A DNA stretch of 64,000 nt. Origin: Daucus carota subsp. sativus. Its lineage: Eukaryota; Streptophyta; Magnoliopsida; Apiales; Apiaceae. The number at the start of each line of letters is the position of its first letter. The stretch's first letter is position 1. Shown piece by piece: positions 59,390-64,000 of the stretch. The stretch is taken from the NCBI RefSeq assembly GCF_001625215.2, contig NC_030386.2:40022796-40086795 (forward strand), given 5' to 3'. A program made the translations under genes and the position numbers. Under the pieces are notes generated by a model. The model saw only the letters and a program-made list of their open reading frames with translations, did no database searches and was not told the DNA's origin.

Positions 59390-62300
59390 TCAGATATCTG
59401 GTCTGCCGGCTGTAAATGATGAAAGAAGCCCTGCAGCTTGGACAGGTAAAATGTCACCAAACCTACTAACTTGTCCATCTGTTAGCATGGAACCCAGTCT
59501 TAGGGTACTCTCACCAAATCTGCTTCCAACCTGCCAATACAGAAGCAATTATTTAACCGCCAGAAAAACGCCGATTCGAATTTAAATTTCTCAAACTAAA
59601 ACAACTTATAAGTAATGACTTCCTCCGAAAGTTAGTTCAGGAATCTACTAATGTATATATAATTATGATTATGCTTATTACCTGCATGAAAGATTTCAAA
59701 AAAGGAGTTGCCACCCCAAAACCTGAATCCTCATCAATATCAATATTTCGGGAATGCTCATTGTGCATGTAATCTTTCCACGAATTTCTTGAAGAGACAT
59801 CATCCATGGATGCTGAGATAGATGTCTTACTTGTTCCCTTTGCTGACAATGCCGGGGCACTGAAAATAATAATAAATGTAACCAATCATTACAAAGCAGT
59901 AAATCTAAAGTAGCTAGATTGTACTCCTTAGTTGTTTGCTATTGCAAAAGAGGCCCTCCTTGTAATCTAAACAAATCACACACTACGGCAACAACTAAAA
60001 CATGTATAATACAGTACTCCATAATAATAAGAATATAGTAGAGATACAGTTATTCATACGAAAGGTTTAGACCTTCTATGAATACAAACACAAAGGCCCA
60101 TTGATAAAAAAAAATTAATTTACACCCTGCTCCCGAGTTTTAAAAAGGGAGGAAAGCAAGTGAAGAGGAAAGAAAGTTATCTAACTTTCACTCCTACTCG
60201 TGCTCCCGAGTTTTTTAAAGGGAGGAAAGCGAGTGAAAGTGAGTGAAAATATAGCATACTTTCACTCTAAAACTTTCACTCCAAAAGTGGGATGAAAGTG
60301 AAAGCACACTTTCTTTCACTTGCATTCACTTGCTTTCTCTCATGAAAAAACTCGGGAGCAAGGCCTTAAGTTTATTAAAATAAGAACATATACCTAATTG
60401 GAAGGTATTTGAAGCGGGGAACAGTGGAGCATCTCATAATATTTGATTCTGAATTAGTAGGTAACTTTTGCACAGCGTCTGTGTACATCCGGTTGAGTTG
60501 CACAAAGAACCCAAAGAGGACAGCATGACGTAGATAGGACTGCTTCTCATTCTCCCATAAATATGGCTCATACCTTAAAATGAGCAAAAACAGAATACAG
60601 CGTCACTCCAACTATTCTAGCATAATTGATACAAGAGATAGGAGGAAAGAGGTCAAATGAACTTATATCATAAGATATTAACTATTGCATAGTTTTTTGT
60701 AATACCTGAAACGTAAAATATTTGAATGACTGTAGCTTAACATATATGAACAGTTAGGAGCCTTATAGTAATAAGACTAGATCCTATCTCCTCTTTGCAA
60801 ATATATAGAAAACTTTAATTAAAATCTATATATATTTCTCAATATCTCCCATCCTTTCTTAGATCTTCCAACAAGAACATCATGTATCAAACCATTACAA
60901 AAATTCTTAATTAAAAGAAAAATTTTACAGAATAGAAGTTTGACTTTAAAAGCAGATGAAGAAAGAGATCTCAAAACGAGTCCTAAAAAATATGTGCAAT
61001 TCATTGGACCTGAGTCGAAGTGGGCTATTTGAATCATAACGAGGTCCAAATTATTTAGCACAGGAAATAACATTAGAAAAAAGGCTTACGTGAGCCAATC
61101 TATTGGATCCAGCCTCTGTGCAAGACGATTGATTAACGCATCTATTCGCTCCCCACTGACAGACTTTTTTGTTTGGTGTTTATCCTGTCTCTTTCTATAA
61201 GAAGTCTTTACTTTGGGAGGTCTCGAAACATCTCCATTCCCACTAGAATCACCCCCGGAAAGAATGTCAGCAGAAAATCTTAAATCTAAGAGAATTTGAA
61301 GCACTCCTTTTTCTGACACACGCGTATCAAGAACCTCTTGATTAGAAAGAAGATCCCCATATATACCAATGACCTGCATAACATATATTTAATCAGCGGT
61401 GTAAGATGAACTGAAACTTCTTTTACACGACAAGGTGATGTAAAACAACTTCCAAAAGAAAATCGATGTATAAAGTTGTCAGAAGAGAATTTGGAAAACT
61501 TGAATCCATTAGAACAACCATTATATTATCAATTTAATTTACTAAATCAGGGTGCTATACTCTGGGTGTTAAACAATGGAGTATAAAATTAGAGATTATA
61601 CCAGCATGCTAGATTTCTATATAGAATAATCACTTAACAAACGAAAAAGATATAGAATAATTATATGTTCAACTAAATTATAATACCTTTTCCAATAACT
61701 TCAAGGCAAAATTCTGCAAAATTGTTCTGTCTAGAACATGACCACCAACTCTATGAATTTCTTCACAAGCTTGGAACAAGAAAGAAGTAATATACAAGGA
61801 AGGCATAGAGGGAAGTGATATTTTCATCTCTGAGGGGCTATCCGCAGACTGCTCGGGCTTGACAACTGTCTCCTCCCAACCCTATTGAATGAATAAAAAG
61901 TTATTAGCTTAGAAAATTAGCAAAAACTTTTAAAAGAATTGTAATTTTAGTGAATTTAATTGCAAAAGTACAATGTTGAAAGCAAACAATTGATGTTAAA
62001 AAGACAGAAGACTACATAGACTCATTGCACACATGACAAAGGCTGACAATATATATCGACCACAACTAATAAAAAATGCAAATAGGTTTAAAGTGAGAGG
62101 TATAAAGTATACACTATAAGAGATGAACTGGATACTTATTTCCTTTTTTCCCGCTAAATTAGTTGGGTACAATAAAAAAGTGTCAAGAAGAAAATTCTTA
62201 TACTCGGCAAGGCGGGCAGATTATAAACTGAAAACAAGGAAGACAATGAGTTTTATCATAGTGCTTAAACCTCCATAAATATAGATGCCCAGTTGCATGC

Positions 62301-64000
62301 TTATAGTTCCAACACCAGGCTTGAACATGGTATGATGGTTAGAAGAAGGAATTCAAGTTATTGCTTTGGGAACATGGGTATAATGGTCTGCTATGAAGTT
62401 TAATAGTTCACATTTTGTCATTTTAGCAGTTTCCATGTTCAGAGATAAAGAAAAAAAAATGTAGTGAAATAATTTATATGCATGCTCATTAAAAGTCTTG
62501 TATCTTATAATCAGCTGTTACGTGGTCGCAATTCCTCTAAGGTACCTCAACAACTGTATAGACTATAGTGCTTTTTTTCTACAAAGGGTTGAACAGCTGC
62601 CTTTGGTATTTTAGAACCACCTACATGTTAAGACTTAAATTCACTTAAATATATGTTCTTTCCACTAACCATATATATGATAGTAAACAGAAAGAGATCA
62701 AAACAATACAATAACAAGAAAGCGAACAATGAACAAGACAAAAGAATCTATTTTCATTCAGCATATTTTTAAAAGCACTTACTCTCATCGAAGCTGTTGC
62801 TGATAGACTGTAATCTTGCATAAGATCGCGAGATAGAATTGCTGAAAGCTCTTCTGAGACCCAGGATATCCATAAATTATGAGCTCTAATGCAAAGGTCT
62901 TGTATTGCTCTATTAAGTTCTTCAAGTTGTGGGCTTGAAGCATCATTAGCTCCATATAAAGCTGCAGTGACTACAGAATTCTGCCTTTTCAAAGAAGCAC
63001 TACTTTTTATGGTCCTGTCATGCCTAGGAGATTCGACTGAGGAAAGCCTTGAGACGGCTGACTTGCCAGGGATGTCAGCCACAGCTTTGTTCACCCACAA
63101 CTTTGGTGAGCCAAGTATTACAGGAATGTGTTTCGAATGTTTTTGGAATGCAAACAACAGTCTCCCAATAAATAGAGACCTCTGAACAGTTATAGATGGG
63201 GGTAACACGAACTCACCTTCCTTGTTACTATTTTTCATGGCATCATACAATTGTTCCATCTCGGTCTTAAGCTCTTTAAGTATGGTAGACATACTCCCGT
63301 AACACTTATTTTGTAGATAAGGAGCTAGGTTCTTTAATCTCGAAGACGCCTTTGGAGATTCCAAAAAGCTCAAAAGATCCTCTAGGACACTCTCACAGTG
63401 ACTGTCCAAAACATCCCTTATCCTGCTAACTTCAGTCCCGAGGTAAGCACTGAGGCAGGAGCGAAAATCAGTTTCTTCAGCATGAACTTTCGAACCACCT
63501 GATTTATTATATAAATCCATGAACCAAACCCCACCACCTATTGGAGATCTATTCATGTATGCCTGAAAATCAACTCGGTCACCATTTGCCTCGGCAATAC
63601 CATGAATCGACTCCTTCACATTAACAGATTTACTCAGCTCATAAAATCCAGATTCTATGATTGCTTCCATTCTCCCGATAAAAGCATTTTCAAATATCTC
63701 GTCCCACAGATCTGCATCATCTCCCAAAACAAGCTCGCGAGTTCTCTTCCACGGCAACTCGACTTCAGAACCAAACACACTCTTAAGCCACTCCAAACTC
63801 CCTTCCAACACCAACTTCCCTTCCATAGTCTCACGCATCATCTTCTCAGCAGCAGCAAGCTGATGACCATTCTCAATCACATCAATCAAAAATCTCCCAT
63901 TAATCTTTGAAACTATCTCAGCCCCACAGTTCCTCAACCAATCCGAACACGACTGTGCGATATAATCACGATCAAGCATTACCATCACAGACTCCAACTT
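59390..64000 (-). CDS. COG1: Conserved oligomeric Golgi complex subunit 1 (5' part missing)
   Basis: Exons 64000-62783 (continuing beyond the window), 61881-61687, 61373-61090, 60573-60394, 59859-59682 and 59530-59390. They total 2196 bases, 731 residues plus stop. The protein in the window begins [18 protein letters not shown]. This is an internal region of plant COG1, so no start codon should be called here. Recognisable stretches are [79 protein letters not shown] and the C-terminus [21 protein letters not shown]1 is a lobe A subunit of the COG tether for retrograde vesicles at the Golgi. The N-terminal Vps51-like region lies outside. No lesion seen. Confidence 0.92.
60126..60364. mobile_element. 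MITE in a COG1 intron
   Basis: Inverted ends tgctcccgagtttt and aaaactcgggagca. The interior is built of repeated ggaaagcaagtgaa/ttcacttgctttc phrases on both strands, and a second internal copy of the left end sits near 60203. No clear target duplication. Family not assigned (hAT-like appearance). It lies in the intron between the exons at 60394 and 59859. Confidence 0.65.

Noticed and set aside
62645-63997. Start of COG1 at 63997
   Set aside because: The codon there is TTG, preceded in frame by AAG. The sequence corresponds to the middle of plant COG1, so the exon runs out of the window.
1-64000. CRISPR arrays, bacterial operons, rRNA or tRNA genes
   Set aside because: None seen on either strand. 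Tandem repeats are microsatellites or single duplications without spacers.

Overview
This is a nuclear window from a eudicot plant. The genes have many short introns with GT-AG borders in an AT-rich background, the proteins belong to plant families (NAC, alpha-expansin, defensin-like, DAWDLE), and intergenic DNA is full of small TIR transposons. The exact species cannot be read from the sequence. The MITE-dense style would fit an asterid such as an Apiaceae member, but that is a guess.

Layout. 882-6090 (-): a complete DAWDLE/SNIP1-type FHA gene in ten coding exons. 6100-11800: gene-free, with a small Helitron, two copies of a Mutator-like MITE, a Stowaway-like MITE and an 82-bp CACTA miniature. 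12054-14111 (+): a NAC transcription factor of the ANAC087/ANAC046 type. 17624-24353 (+): the U11/U12-65K protein of the minor spliceosome (11 coding exons), with a fossil TRIM element in intron 7. 25118-29734 (-): two tandem plastid-type tryptophan/tyrosine permease genes, with a decayed third copy between them. 30100-37700: repeats, including a Mutator-like element holding a nested Stowaway. 37910-38849 (+): an alpha-expansin. 39272-41101: a hAT element with a nested AT-rich element. Around 42300-42600 (-): a promoter-like block and leader of an unresolved gene. 44273-44726 (+): a two-exon defensin-like secreted peptide. 45449-47980 and 50283-52840 (-): tandem cytosolic pyruvate kinase genes. 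55290-57989 (-): a six-exon small membrane protein of unknown role. 58662-58893 (-): two 3'-terminal exons of an unidentified gene. 59390-64000 (-): the C-terminal part of COG1, whose 5' end lies outside the window.

The genes are unrelated housekeeping, regulatory and secretory genes, not an operon or a pathway. I found no new multi-gene system. The most notable points are: three nearby minus-strand introns that begin directly with a CT tract; patchy near-identity between the pyruvate kinase copies, suggesting gene conversion; a local empty copy of the Helitron target site; several TIR elements with perfect target duplications; and short genes missed by simple ORF calling (the defensin-like peptide, the six-exon membrane protein and the terminal exons at 58.7 kb). 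All gene models come from reading splice sites and frames by eye. Summed exon lengths are divisible by three in each complete model.
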